Positions 1 through 7,953 of a DNA stretch of 32,391 bases are shown in pieces (the first letter of the stretch is position 1; each line of letters begins with the position of its first letter). Under the pieces are notes generated by a model. That model was not told the origin of the DNA and searched no databases. It was given only the letters and a program-made list of their open reading frames with translations. This stretch comes from a virus. The position numbers and the translations under genes are program-made. The stretch is taken from IMG/VR virus record IMGVR_UViG_3300037246_001109, positions 1-32,391 of that record, one strand, 5' to 3'.

Positions 1-2
1 TT

Positions 3-449
3 GGTATACGCCCCGGTAGACAATATTGTGTAACAGCTGAAAATTCCGGTTCAAAACAGAGCATGCTAGAAAGAAATAAATGGGAATACAATATTAGAAA
101 ATCGCGCAGTCAAGTGTATTCAGCAACAGTTCACGGGTTTAGAAATCAGACGGGTAATCTATGGGCAATCAACGAACTTGTAAATGTTGAAGATGAATTT
201 GCTGGAATCAATTCAAGAATGCTAGTTAATTCTGTTCAATTTAGTCTTAGCGACGGTGGCCGACAAACTGTTTTATCACTAATACACAAAGATGCTTATA
301 CGCTAACGCTTCCCACTCAAACGTCAATAGATAAATTGGGCGAAGGATTGGTTGAAGAAAGCGTTACCGAACCAATTGTGATAGACACTGAAGAACAAAT
401 CCCTGTATGGGTTCCTTGGACGCCGCAAGCAGAATTTGGAACTAATTAA
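3..449 (+). CDS. Baseplate hub protein, Mu gp44 / P2 gpD type (5' partial)
   Basis: The frame is open from the first bases of the window, so the N-terminus is missing; 148 residues remain. The segment with RPGRQYCVTAE, then WEYNIRKSRS, then a VHGFRNQTGNLW stretch, matches the C-terminal part of Mu gp44 (gpP) tail hub proteins. These form a trimeric hub at the end of the tail tube and carry the spike. The next four genes are gp45- to gp48-like in order, which supports the call. The stop overlaps the next start (TAATG). The exact upstream start lies outside the window. Confidence 0.8.
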   Translation, partial: GIRPGRQYCVTAENSGSKQSMLERNKWEYNIRKSRSQVYSATVHGFRNQTGNLWAINELVNVEDEFAGINSRMLVNSVQFSLSDGGRQTVLSLIHKDAYTLTLPTQTSIDKLGEGLVEESVTEPIVIDTEEQIPVWVPWTPQAEFGTN

Positions 450-1189
450 TGAGCGTTGTAAATATGATGAAGAATTTGTTGCGATGGGCTGTTGTTACCG
501 CTTTTTCTAGCGATAATCAAGATTTCCCTACGCATCAAGTAACTTATATGGGGAAGAACGCTGACGCATTGGCTTGGTATCCTTACGGGTATCACGCGAA
601 CCCCGGCGCGGGCGCGCTAGCTGTTATGTTGGCCATGAGCGCCGATCCAGAAAACCGCGTTATGTTTCCCGGTAGTCCGAAGGAAAGAGGTGGAACGCTT
701 TTACCAACTCCGCTTTATCCGGGTGAAGTTTTGATATACAACCCGACAACGCAATCTTTTATTCATATGAAGCTAGATGGTGGTATTGATATTGAAGCCA
801 CCACTAGCGATATAAATATCAAATCGTCACTTGGTAACGTAAACGTCGATGCTATCAATGCAGTATTAACTACAACTGGAATAACAAGAATTGTAGCAGT
901 TGGCGCAGTTGATATTGATGCGGGTGCTGCAGTAACTATTGATTCAGTCGGTCCAACTACAATTACAGGAACGGGGACAGTTACAGTTGACGGCAATGCA
1001 CTTGTTGATTTGCTTGGAACGTTAGTTGAAGGAAGCGACGGCGGCGCAACTGAATTTCTGTGCAATGAAGCATTTCTAGCGTTATTTAATCTTCATATAC
1101 ATTCGACCCCAAGCAGCGGAAATACTAATGCTCCAACCACTACCGCTGTAGTTGGAACCGATACAACCACAGTTTTGAAAGGTGAATAA
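449..1189 (+). CDS. Baseplate spike / assembly protein, Mu gp45 (P2 gpV) type
   Basis: This 246-aa protein should form the trimeric membrane-piercing spike. The N-terminal 110 residues fit the OB-fold part (HQVTYMGKNADALAWYPYG). Residues 113-195 are a low-complexity beta-helix with alternating D, I, V, T and G. The C-terminus carries H216-I-H218 followed by S, G, N and P-T-T; in P2 gpV and Mu gp45 spikes an HxH motif binds an iron ion at the tip. The start overlaps the hub gene stop by one base, so translation is probably coupled. Order and length agree with Mu-like baseplates. Confidence 0.85.
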   Translation: MSVVNMMKNLLRWAVVTAFSSDNQDFPTHQVTYMGKNADALAWYPYGYHANPGAGALAVMLAMSADPENRVMFPGSPKERGGTLLPTPLYPGEVLIYNPTTQSFIHMKLDGGIDIEATTSDINIKSSLGNVNVDAINAVLTTTGITRIVAVGAVDIDAGAAVTIDSVGPTTITGTGTVTVDGNALVDLLGTLVEGSDGGATEFLCNEAFLALFNLHIHSTPSSGNTNAPTTTAVVGTDTTTVLKGE

Positions 1190-2875
1190 ATGACTGTTGG
1201 AATTGACGCATATTTGAAAAAAATTCCCGGTGGTCTTTATGATTTGGATTTCGTAGGAGAATCTGAAAAAAGAATTTTATTTCTTTCTTGTTTTAATGAC
1301 TCTACAAATTGGACTCCAGACGTAAAAAATGATTTGTTTGATGAAGGCGTAATAGTTTCGCCTAACTCTAGTGGTTCACTAAAATTTGTAGCAACTTCTT
1401 CTGACAATTCTCTAAATGCAATTAGAACTTTTGATGCGGCAGATTTTACCGACACAACTTTAAGTTTCTGGATATACATAGGGGCAAATTTCTGGGAAAA
1501 TTTTAACACTGGTGGCAATGCTGTAACACTTAAAATTCATAGTGATGTAGGTGTTGATTGGCAAGTTTGGTTTTTTGATAGATCTGAATTTATAAAAGCG
1601 GAAAGCTGGCTTCAACTAAAAGTAAATTTTTCTACTGATGACCCTGATAGTAGTGCTGGAAATTTGGATTTTACAGCAATTACTGAAATTGAAATACATG
1701 CTTTTGCTGGGCCATTTACTCAAGTTGATGACATAATGTATATTGATCAAATTGAAATAATGAAACCAGCGGTTGTTTCTGGTGATATCAGATCTGAAGA
1801 TTTTTTTGACTCTGCAATTTTGGTTAGTTTATTTGCCGAAAGTCGGGCTAGTGAATCTGAAGTTTTTCAATCACATATGCGGCGCGGATGGATTGGAAAC
1901 GAATCGACTCCCGGTTTTGAAATCGGATCAAAGATTTGGCTCTATGAGCAAGCGCGCCTAACACGATCTGTGTTGAATGGAATTACAGCTGCTGCAAGGC
2001 AATCTTTACAATGGCTGATTGACGACGATTACGCTTTGGCAATTGATGTTGAAGCTATTTTAACTGCTAGTGGTGTAGATATAAACATAATAATTTATAG
2101 ACCAAACTCAAAAATTGATCATCGCTATTACACTTTATGGGATAATACAGGCGTTGAAGTCCCTAAACCTCAAACTTATTTTGAACTAACAGTTCCTTCT
2201 ACTGATTTAGGCCCGCTCGATGGAACTAGAATTGTTAGTTACAATATTTTTGATAAAGTTGGAAACCCAAGTTACGCGGTTGATGTTATTGTCTATTGCC
2301 GTTGGCCTTTCGCTGGTGTTGGTGCTCCGACAATGACAACAGGTAAGGGTTGGCACCCTGATAGCAAAATTACAATTTTTAACGATTTTAATAATCAAAT
2401 TCTTGGTGCAGGTGGTCGCGGTGGTCGCGGTGGTGAAGTATCCGGTAATGGAGGTGTCGGCGGTGGCGGGGGCGGTGCTAACTCGTTTGGCGCCGGAGGT
2501 TTACCGAATGGTGTAGATGGTGTCTATGTTGTAAATTGGCCTACGGGCGGTGCCGGTAGTCCAACCGGCGGTGTTGAGGATCGTGACGCCGAACCCGGAC
2601 AAAGCGGTTTCCCTTGTATTGAAATGTTCCACCCAATAACGTTTATGAATAATGGTTCTATATCTGGTGGTTGTGGTGGCGGCGGCGGCGGTAGTTCTGA
2701 GGGCGGCGATGGCGGTGAGGGTGAGACTCACGGATTCCAAGCTATTCCCAGGGAAGGTGAACCAGGGACGGGAGATAATCCAGGTGTCGGTGGCAATTGG
2801 GAATATGCAATTATCACAAATGGTTACGTTATAACTTACAATCCTGAAGGGCTTATTCGGGGTGGAGTACTCTAA
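1190..2875 (+). CDS. GP46-type baseplate protein with inserted beta domain and glycine-rich adhesin-like tail
   Basis: 561 aa, several times the usual ~130-150 aa of Mu gp46. Residues ~198-315 carry the GP46 core: SAILVSLFAESRA, then MRRGWIG, SKIWLYEQARLT and LQWLIDDDYA. Residues ~28-193 are a beta-rich block that resembles a jelly-roll carbohydrate-binding module (aromatic, Asp/Asn rich, YIDQIEI at its end), inserted between the N-terminal strand and the GP46 core. Residues ~405-545 are glycine-rich blocks (GGRGG, GGGGGG), as in gp38-type tail adhesin tips. I infer that one polypeptide joins the baseplate to a receptor-binding tip. The start abuts the previous stop with no gap. Confidence 0.75.
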   Translation: MTVGIDAYLKKIPGGLYDLDFVGESEKRILFLSCFNDSTNWTPDVKNDLFDEGVIVSPNSSGSLKFVATSSDNSLNAIRTFDAADFTDTTLSFWIYIGANFWENFNTGGNAVTLKIHSDVGVDWQVWFFDRSEFIKAESWLQLKVNFSTDDPDSSAGNLDFTAITEIEIHAFAGPFTQVDDIMYIDQIEIMKPAVVSGDIRSEDFFDSAILVSLFAESRASESEVFQSHMRRGWIGNESTPGFEIGSKIWLYEQARLTRSVLNGITAAARQSLQWLIDDDYALAIDVEAILTASGVDINIIIYRPNSKIDHRYYTLWDNTGVEVPKPQTYFELTVPSTDLGPLDGTRIVSYNIFDKVGNPSYAVDVIVYCRWPFAGVGAPTMTTGKGWHPDSKITIFNDFNNQILGAGGRGGRGGEVSGNGGVGGGGGGANSFGAGGLPNGVDGVYVVNWPTGGAGSPTGGVEDRDAEPGQSGFPCIEMFHPITFMNNGSISGGCGGGGGGSSEGGDGGEGETHGFQAIPREGEPGTGDNPGVGGNWEYAIITNGYVITYNPEGLIRGGVL

Positions 2876-4195
2876 ATGGCATTTGAACTACCGAAAACAG
2901 CAACAGAAGTTGATCAGCGAATGAAAGTTGATGTGATTAGGGAACTACCTAACGCTAATCCCTTTCTAAAAAATAGTTGGCTAGGCGCGTTGGTAACTGC
3001 TTGCGCGAATCGCGTGTTTGATTTTTACTATGCGTTGAGACAAGCAGAAAAAGAAGCAATCCCCGATACAGCTGTTATTAATCTCGAACAATGGGCGGCT
3101 ATTTGGAATATTCTTCGCATTTCCGCAACGCCCGCAATAGGTAATGTTGCTGTTACTGGCGCAGTTGGTGGGTCGATTGTAACTGGCGTCGATCCGTCAA
3201 TTTGGACCGATAGCGACGGCGTTAGATATGCCGCAACCTCTGCTGGTGTAATTGTTCTTCAGTCTTTGGCTGTTACTTCAATAACAGAATCTGGCGGAAT
3301 AGCGACACTAACAACGACTAATGATCATTTAATCGCATCAAATGTCTTGATTACTGTATCTGGTGCAAATGAATCTGAATACAATTTAACTGGGGTTGTT
3401 TGTACCGTTACCGGCGATAAAACTTTGACATATGCGGTTAGCGGTTCTCCTGCTGACGCGACGGGAACTGTTTTGCTCGGTTTCACTTCTGTATCAATTC
3501 CAGTTCAATCGACTGATTTTGGTGTTGATAAAAATCAAGTTTTCGACACTGTTTTGACCCTTACAAGTCCAATAACTGAAGTTGACGATAGCGCTAGCGT
3601 TGATTATGGCGCTCTTGGCGGCGGCGCAGATCAAGAAGTTGATTCTAGTTTGCGTACTAGATTGCTTGACGCGATTCAAAATCCAATTTCACATTTTAAT
3701 GTCGCTGAAATAACTGCTGTGGCAAAATCAATTGCTGGTGTTACAAGGGTTTTTGTAGAAGAAATTTTCCCTGAAATTGGGCAAGTAACTATTTATTTCA
3801 TGCGCGATAATGACGATAGCCCGATTCCCGATTCTTCGGAAGTTGCGGCAGTAAAAGCAGCAATTGTTGATCAAATCATGCCCGCAAACACTGTAGAAAC
3901 TGATGTAATTGTTGCCGCTCCAACAGAAGTATCGACGGACTTTACATTCTCTGCAATCTCGCCTAACACTGTTACGATGAAGACGGCGATTGAGAATAGT
4001 CTAAATCAATTCTTCGCAGAACGTACAGAAGTTGGCGTTACAGTTGTTGAAGAGGCATACAACGCAGCAATTTTTAACACTGTTGATCTAGTTACGGGCG
4101 TTGAATTGGATAGCTTTACATTGAGCGCACCGTCGGCAGATATTACAATTGATCCCGGTGAAATCGGCACGCTAGGGAATGTGACATTCTCATGA
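2876..4195 (+). CDS. Baseplate J-like wedge protein, Mu gp47 type, with Ig-like insert
   Basis: 439 aa, within the baseplate J family (Mu gp47, P2 gpJ, T4 gp6), which builds the wedges of the baseplate. The N-terminal helices, the VRYAATSAGVIV strand region, and the later block AEITAVAKSIAGVTRVFVEE with VTIYFMRDND follow the family pattern. Residues ~128-203 (VTSITESGGIATLTT ... TYAVSGSPADATG) form an extra Ig-like beta repeat found in many phage structural proteins, inserted in the central domain. The downstream gp48-like gene starts inside the stop codon (ATGA). Confidence 0.85.
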   Translation: MAFELPKTATEVDQRMKVDVIRELPNANPFLKNSWLGALVTACANRVFDFYYALRQAEKEAIPDTAVINLEQWAAIWNILRISATPAIGNVAVTGAVGGSIVTGVDPSIWTDSDGVRYAATSAGVIVLQSLAVTSITESGGIATLTTTNDHLIASNVLITVSGANESEYNLTGVVCTVTGDKTLTYAVSGSPADATGTVLLGFTSVSIPVQSTDFGVDKNQVFDTVLTLTSPITEVDDSASVDYGALGGGADQEVDSSLRTRLLDAIQNPISHFNVAEITAVAKSIAGVTRVFVEEIFPEIGQVTIYFMRDNDDSPIPDSSEVAAVKAAIVDQIMPANTVETDVIVAAPTEVSTDFTFSAISPNTVTMKTAIENSLNQFFAERTEVGVTVVEEAYNAAIFNTVDLVTGVELDSFTLSAPSADITIDPGEIGTLGNVTFS

Positions 4196-4800
4196 CAATA
4201 AAAATTCCGGTTGTATTGACTCAACAAAAGCAAGCGCAAACACTCGCAAATTATCTTCCTAGCGGGAAGATTTTTGCTGCTAAAAATATCATCGGAACTA
4301 ACATCAGAAAATTGTTGCTTGGATTTGCAACAGAAATGTCGAAAGTTGATTCGCTAATAGCGTTATTCAGAAGGGATACCGTTCCCGACACAACACAAAA
4401 TTATTTAGATGAATGGGAATCCGCGCTTGCAATTCCTGATAGCTGTTTGAAGGGTGACGGAACGGATGATCAGCGCCGAATAGGGGTTCTGATTAAGCTT
4501 GCTGGTTACGGTTTGCAAACACCGCAAGATTTTATTGACCTAGCCGCAAAGTTCAACATTATTATTAACGCAGAAGGCGGCGCGAATCGTGGAATTTATG
4601 GTAAGGCACCGACGATATCTTTTGGGAGCGATAAAGAAGCGCGATTCACTTTAATAATTGCTCCAATCGAAAATATCGGCGAAGCGTTCACATATACATT
4701 TCCAATAACTTTTGGTACACAGGATCTTGCAACACTAGAATGTTTATTTGAACGTTTTAAGCCCGCAAATGTAAATCTTAGATATGAAAATGTTGTTTAG
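4192..4800 (+). CDS. Mu gp48 / YmfQ-like baseplate protein (DUF2313)
   Basis: 202 aa. The sequence LANYLPSGKIFAAKN, the Leu-rich helix LRKLLLGFATEMSKVD-like segment, and DTTQNYLDEWESALAIPDSC match the YmfQ/DUF2313 family. That family always follows the baseplate J protein in Mu-like tail operons and is thought to close the baseplate periphery next to the fibre. The start overlaps the gp47-type stop as ATGA, implying coupled translation. The order gp47-gp48-fibre is preserved here. Confidence 0.8.
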   Translation: MTIKIPVVLTQQKQAQTLANYLPSGKIFAAKNIIGTNIRKLLLGFATEMSKVDSLIALFRRDTVPDTTQNYLDEWESALAIPDSCLKGDGTDDQRRIGVLIKLAGYGLQTPQDFIDLAAKFNIIINAEGGANRGIYGKAPTISFGSDKEARFTLIIAPIENIGEAFTYTFPITFGTQDLATLECLFERFKPANVNLRYENVV

Positions 4801-4810
4801 GAGATAATTC

Positions 4811-6067
4811 GTGGAAGATCTTACCGGCAAAATCACAGGGAACACACTTACTGCCGCTGAATGGAATCAACTACCGACTGAAGTTCAAAATGTTATTGAA
4901 GCGTTTGGGCAAGGTTTAAGTAACGGTGATTTAGACCAACTTGGTAAATCCATTGCTGGTTACGCTGCGACTGGCGATTGGTATACCGGCGGCGGTGCGG
5001 CTGATGTTTATACCGCAACCAAAATTGCTGGATTTCAAGCGCCACCCGATTATTTTGTTGGGATGACTGTACGTTTCCGCCCAACAGCTGCAAATACCGG
5101 CGCATCGACTATCAATGTCGCAACGCTTGGCGTTAAAGACATTAAGCGCGAAGACGGAAACGCGCTAAATGCTGATGATATCATAACGGCTCGTGACGCT
5201 TGGATACGTTATGACGGAACTGATTTTCTTCTAACAAATTTTTCGTCTGGCGATATTATAACACCATCTAGTTTGTCACCGGGTTTGGGAATTGGTCAAG
5301 TAATTTGGACCGACAACACTACAGTAACTGTTGCGCCGGGTGTTGGTGGTAACATCGAAATAAATATTGACGGAACTAAGCTTTCGCAAACTGGCGATCT
5401 AGTTTTCATTCTTGGCGATTTTGGTGTTGGTGGTTCGGTTCTTGATACGGGTTCGGAAACATCGTCAACACCCTATTATATGTATGTTGATAACGACGGC
5501 GGCGCAATGGCTCCCGTACTTTCTGCCGACGCTCCAACTTTACCCGGAACTGGAAACAAAGCTGGTTATCATCCTTCGAGAACCGACGAACGTTGCATTG
5601 GTTCTTTTTGGAATAATGCAGCCGAACACATTTCAAGGTTTACAGTTTCAAACGCTGGCGAGATGAGACTACACCAACATGATTCTGATCATGAGCATGA
5701 GCTTCTGACAACTTTACGAAATTGGACCGCAGTACCGCTTAATATTCCTAAGTGTTGTTATTCTGTTAAGGGTATGTCTTATGCGAATGGTGTTACGCCG
5801 ACATTTCACTTCGGCCCTGATGATGCTGCTGGAACCTTGAGCGGTTCTAATCCTCTTGAGTCTGGAAACCAGCAATCATTTATGGTTCTAACAACTGGTG
5901 ATGCTTCCAATAACAATACTGCAAGCGCGATTGATATTCCGATTGTGAATCCTGATACGCCTGAAATTATGTACGGTGTTACTGCTAATGCTGGTGGTGG
6001 TGGGCCGAAGAATAGTTTGGTTATAACATCATGGGTTGATATGTTTTTGATTGCACCGAGAAGTTAA
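4811..6067 (+). CDS. Tail fibre protein
   Basis: 418 aa, starting at a GTG preceded by TAGGAGATAATTC, a good AGGAG ribosome-binding site. The N-terminal ~40 residues probably attach to the baseplate. Residues ~65-145 (YTATKIAGFQAPPDYFVGM, RFRPTAANTGASTINV, YDGTDFLL) are a repeat module common to phage side-tail and fibre proteins. The remaining ~270 residues are beta-rich and not recognised; they probably include the receptor-binding tip. No chaperone-like tail assembly gene follows, as the next genes encode membrane proteins. Confidence 0.75.
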   Translation: MEDLTGKITGNTLTAAEWNQLPTEVQNVIEAFGQGLSNGDLDQLGKSIAGYAATGDWYTGGGAADVYTATKIAGFQAPPDYFVGMTVRFRPTAANTGASTINVATLGVKDIKREDGNALNADDIITARDAWIRYDGTDFLLTNFSSGDIITPSSLSPGLGIGQVIWTDNTTVTVAPGVGGNIEINIDGTKLSQTGDLVFILGDFGVGGSVLDTGSETSSTPYYMYVDNDGGAMAPVLSADAPTLPGTGNKAGYHPSRTDERCIGSFWNNAAEHISRFTVSNAGEMRLHQHDSDHEHELLTTLRNWTAVPLNIPKCCYSVKGMSYANGVTPTFHFGPDDAAGTLSGSNPLESGNQQSFMVLTTGDASNNNTASAIDIPIVNPDTPEIMYGVTANAGGGGPKNSLVITSWVDMFLIAPRS

Positions 6068-6071
6068 TTGT

Positions 6072-6356
6072 ATGTCCGATGATTTTAAAACGGCTTTGGA
6101 AATTGCGGCCCTAGTTATCGGGGGTATTGTGGCTATTTTTGTTAGCGGTCGATGGTTCGGATGGAAACACAAAGAAATACTTGATAAAATAGCAACGATT
6201 AAAAACATGCTTGAAATTCATATTATTGATGAAACTGAAGTTTTTAATAAAATTGAACAAGATATTTGCGAGCAAACTAAATCAATTAGAGATTTGCAAA
6301 TAATCTGTAATGGGTATGCTGAGCATGGGCATACGGAACATGGACGCCCACAATGA
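6072..6356 (+). CDS. Small membrane protein with helical cytoplasmic or periplasmic tail
   Basis: 94 aa from ATG 6072; an in-frame TTG at 6051 would overlap the fibre gene and lacks a good ribosome-binding site. Residues ~8-28 form one hydrophobic segment (ALVIGGIVAIFVSG). The rest is charged and probably coiled-coil (KIATIKNMLEIHIIDETEVFNKI), with a His-rich end. It opens the lysis-side gene cluster, so a role in holin function or as a membrane-anchored accessory is possible, but no family is recognised. The next start overlaps its stop (ATGA). Confidence 0.6.
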   Translation: MSDDFKTALEIAALVIGGIVAIFVSGRWFGWKHKEILDKIATIKNMLEIHIIDETEVFNKIEQDICEQTKSIRDLQIICNGYAEHGHTEHGRPQ

Positions 6357-6607
6357 AAATTGAAAAAATACATGGGGTGATTGCTTTCGTTCTAACTATT
6401 GGCGGTTTGCTTTGGTGGTGGTTCGGACATATTAGTGTCGCGCAAACGGATCATACAGAGCAAGTAACTATTGTGGAAGCAGTTGAAAAACTAACAGAAA
6501 TTCACATTCGACAAGATACAGTTGAGAAAGCAGAAGAAGAACTGTTGAAGAAATTGTGTGATGAAGGCAAACTTGTTGACTGTGCTAAGGATGATGAAAT
6601 TGAGTAA
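6353..6607 (+). CDS. Small membrane protein with coiled-coil tail
   Basis: 84 aa. After a short KIEKIHG start comes one membrane segment at ~10-27 (VIAFVLTIGGLLWWWFG), then an acidic helical tail (EAVEKLTEIHIRQDTVEKAEEEL) with two Cys. The N-in, single-span, charged-tail layout fits spanin-like or antiholin-like proteins, but nothing sequence-specific decides this. It overlaps the previous gene by ATGA, and its 3' end overlaps the endolysin start by about 14 bases. Confidence 0.55.
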   Translation: MKIEKIHGVIAFVLTIGGLLWWWFGHISVAQTDHTEQVTIVEAVEKLTEIHIRQDTVEKAEEELLKKLCDEGKLVDCAKDDEIE

Positions 6608-7025
6608 ATCAAAAAGCGATCTTCATACTGCAACTAGAATAAGATGCAATGCGACAATGGCGGCAATGCGCGCGTATGGGTATCCAATTTTCATTGTTCG
6701 GACTTATGACACTTTGACGAAGCAAGAAAAACTTTATGCACAGGGACGAACGACACCCGGAAAAATTGTCACCAAAATTAAAAAGGGTTGGCATAACATC
6801 CGGCAAGACGGGAAACCCTGTGCAAGAGCGATTGATTGGGCTTTTTGTGAGCAGGAACAATTTCCAAATCGTGATTCATGGTCGATGGATTGGCCTTGGG
6901 ACCGACTGAAGAAAATCGCGGAAGCTTGCGATTTGAAGAAAACACTTAAATGGGATTATGGACATTTTGTAGACAAGCAAGGCGAAAAATTCAAAGAAGC
7001 TTGGCGCAATTCTGATCAATGTTAA
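6594..7025 (+). CDS. Endolysin, M15-type peptidoglycan peptidase (VanY-like)
   Basis: 143 aa from ATG 6594; ATG 6591 and a GTG at 6558 are alternatives. Candidate zinc ligands of the M15/LAS peptidase family are H67 (KKGWHN), D81 (ARAIDWAF) and H124 (KWDYGHFVD), in the right order. Such enzymes cut the stem or cross-linking peptides of peptidoglycan at lysis. No signal peptide is visible, so release would depend on a holin. The ~14-residue spacing between the first H and the D is longer than the usual ~7, so the site should be checked by alignment. It sits between small membrane-protein genes, as in a lysis cassette. Confidence 0.75.
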   Translation: MKLSKSKSDLHTATRIRCNATMAAMRAYGYPIFIVRTYDTLTKQEKLYAQGRTTPGKIVTKIKKGWHNIRQDGKPCARAIDWAFCEQEQFPNRDSWSMDWPWDRLKKIAEACDLKKTLKWDYGHFVDKQGEKFKEAWRNSDQC

Positions 7026-7040
7026 CTGGGGGGTAAAAAA

Positions 7041-7226
7041 ATGGAATGGATTACAAATATAGGTAGCTGGGTTCTGAATAATGGTGCTTTAATTCTTGAA
7101 ATACTTGGTGCATTTGCTGTAGTTGCAAGATTCACACCTAACAAAACTGATGATAAGATTGTGCAACATATTCTTGATGGTATTAACTTTATGGGTATGA
7201 ATCATGGTAAGGCGAAGAACGCATGA
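7041..7226 (+). CDS. Small membrane protein, possible holin
   Basis: 61 aa with a strong GGGGGGTAAAAAA leader before the ATG. One hydrophobic segment spans ~10-28 (VLNNGALILEILGAFAVVA). After it comes TPNKTDDKIVQHILDGINFMGMN, a pattern I recognise from short phage proteins next to endolysins. One transmembrane span and location just after the endolysin fit a class III-like holin, but this is inference from position. The next gene starts inside its stop (ATGA). Confidence 0.55.
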   Translation: MEWITNIGSWVLNNGALILEILGAFAVVARFTPNKTDDKIVQHILDGINFMGMNHGKAKNA

Positions 7227-7438
7227 CGCCCGAACTAGCAATTGGTTTAGCTATTTTGCTAACTTTAGTTGGTGTGGCTGCTTGGATTTATAAATCTGGT
7301 GGTGACAATGCTAAGAAAAATGCCTTCAAAGAAAAAATCAAAGCAACAAAAGTTTTCAAAAAAGCTGGCGAAAAATGGGATAGTATGGGTGGGGTTGGTG
7401 GCGTTGTTCGTGACAAGCTGCGTAAGTCCAAGCGGTAA
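7223..7438 (+). CDS. Small membrane protein, possible inner-membrane spanin subunit
   Basis: 71 aa: an N-terminal membrane span (ELAIGLAILLTLVGVAAWIY) and a strongly basic helical tail (KKNAFKEKIKATKVFKKAGEKW). The topology fits an i-spanin or a holin-associated protein, though typical Rz proteins are about twice as long. Much of the gene is overlapped in another frame by a candidate lipoprotein gene, as in embedded Rz/Rz1 pairs. No sequence motif confirms the role. Confidence 0.5.
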   Translation: MTPELAIGLAILLTLVGVAAWIYKSGGDNAKKNAFKEKIKATKVFKKAGEKWDSMGGVGGVVRDKLRKSKR

Positions 7439-7610
7439 TTGCGAACGGGCGGAATTCTGGGAAGGCGAATTTGAGCCTCAACTTGATTATGCCATTGCGC
7501 TTAATTCAGTTTTTGAATATGACGAAAACGATAGAGCAACAGAAAATGAACTTGTGGCCCACAGGGTTCATTATCTTGAAAAATATTGCTTTCAAACAAG
7601 AGTGAAATAA
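7308..7610 (+). CDS. Candidate lipoprotein / outer-membrane spanin, overlapping frame
   Basis: Reading from ATG 7308 (or ATG 7320) gives ~100 aa: a basic n-region (KKKSKQQKFSKK), a hydrophobic stretch (VWVGLVALFV) and the lipobox FVTSC, with the Cys at about residue 38. The mature part would be 63 aa and acidic, with two further Cys. The first half overlaps the upstream 71-aa gene in a different frame, an arrangement typical of Rz/Rz1 spanins. Its stop (TAA 7608-7610) overlaps the next ATG, which supports it being translated. It lacks the proline-rich character of Rz1, so the spanin role is a hypothesis. Confidence 0.5.
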   Translation: MLRKMPSKKKSKQQKFSKKLAKNGIVWVGLVALFVTSCVSPSGNCERAEFWEGEFEPQLDYAIALNSVFEYDENDRATENELVAHRVHYLEKYCFQTRVK

Positions 7611-7879
7611 TGGGAATCGCACTTCATATTTTTGGTGGAATCGCGTTAGTGTTGGCGACTTCTTACAATGTCTTTTTGTCGGTTCCGGTTTTGGTCATTT
7701 ATGGGTTTTTCTGGGAAAAAACGCAACATAGATATGTATGGTCGATTCAGAATGAGAAATTGCACAGAGAGCAAGCAGGATGGTTCGGGTGGATAACCAA
7801 ACACCGCTTGATTGAAGCTGCAGGATGGCCTATAGGCGGTTTAATCGCTGCTTCTGTTTGGGAGTTCATCCTTACTTAA
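7610..7879 (+). CDS. Two-span membrane protein
   Basis: 89 aa from ATG 7610, one base overlapping the previous stop (TAATG). Hydrophobic segments lie at ~4-38 (HIFGGIALVLATSYNVFLSVPVL is the core) and ~70-88 (AAGWPIGGLIAASVWEFIL), with a charged Trp/Arg/His-containing loop between. It closes the late plus-strand operon. Function unknown; a lysis-control or superinfection-exclusion role is conceivable but unsupported by any motif. Confidence 0.55.
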   Translation: MGIALHIFGGIALVLATSYNVFLSVPVLVIYGFFWEKTQHRYVWSIQNEKLHREQAGWFGWITKHRLIEAAGWPIGGLIAASVWEFILT

Positions 7880-7904
7880 CGCGCGCCCATAACGCGCGAA
7901 CAAG

Positions 7905-7948
7905 CCGACCCAATCAAGACCCTAGCGGGTGGTTTTGGTTGGGTTCGG
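7905..7948. terminator. Bidirectional terminator hairpin between convergent operons
   Basis: The arms CCGACCCAATCAAGACC (7905-7921) and GGTTTTGGTTGGGTTCGG (7931-7948) pair over about 17 positions with G-U wobbles and one bulge; the loop is CTAGCGGGT. It lies 25 bases after the last late gene and just before the end of the minus-strand polymerase gene, so it probably stops transcription from both sides. A second short GC-rich inverted repeat, GCGCG around 7880-7898, precedes it. Confidence 0.65.
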
Positions 7949-7953
7949 TTTAT

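Noticed and set aside
5406-5666. Open frames on both strands within the tail fibre gene
   Set aside because: Shadows of the repetitive Gly/Thr/Asn coding sequence; no start sites.
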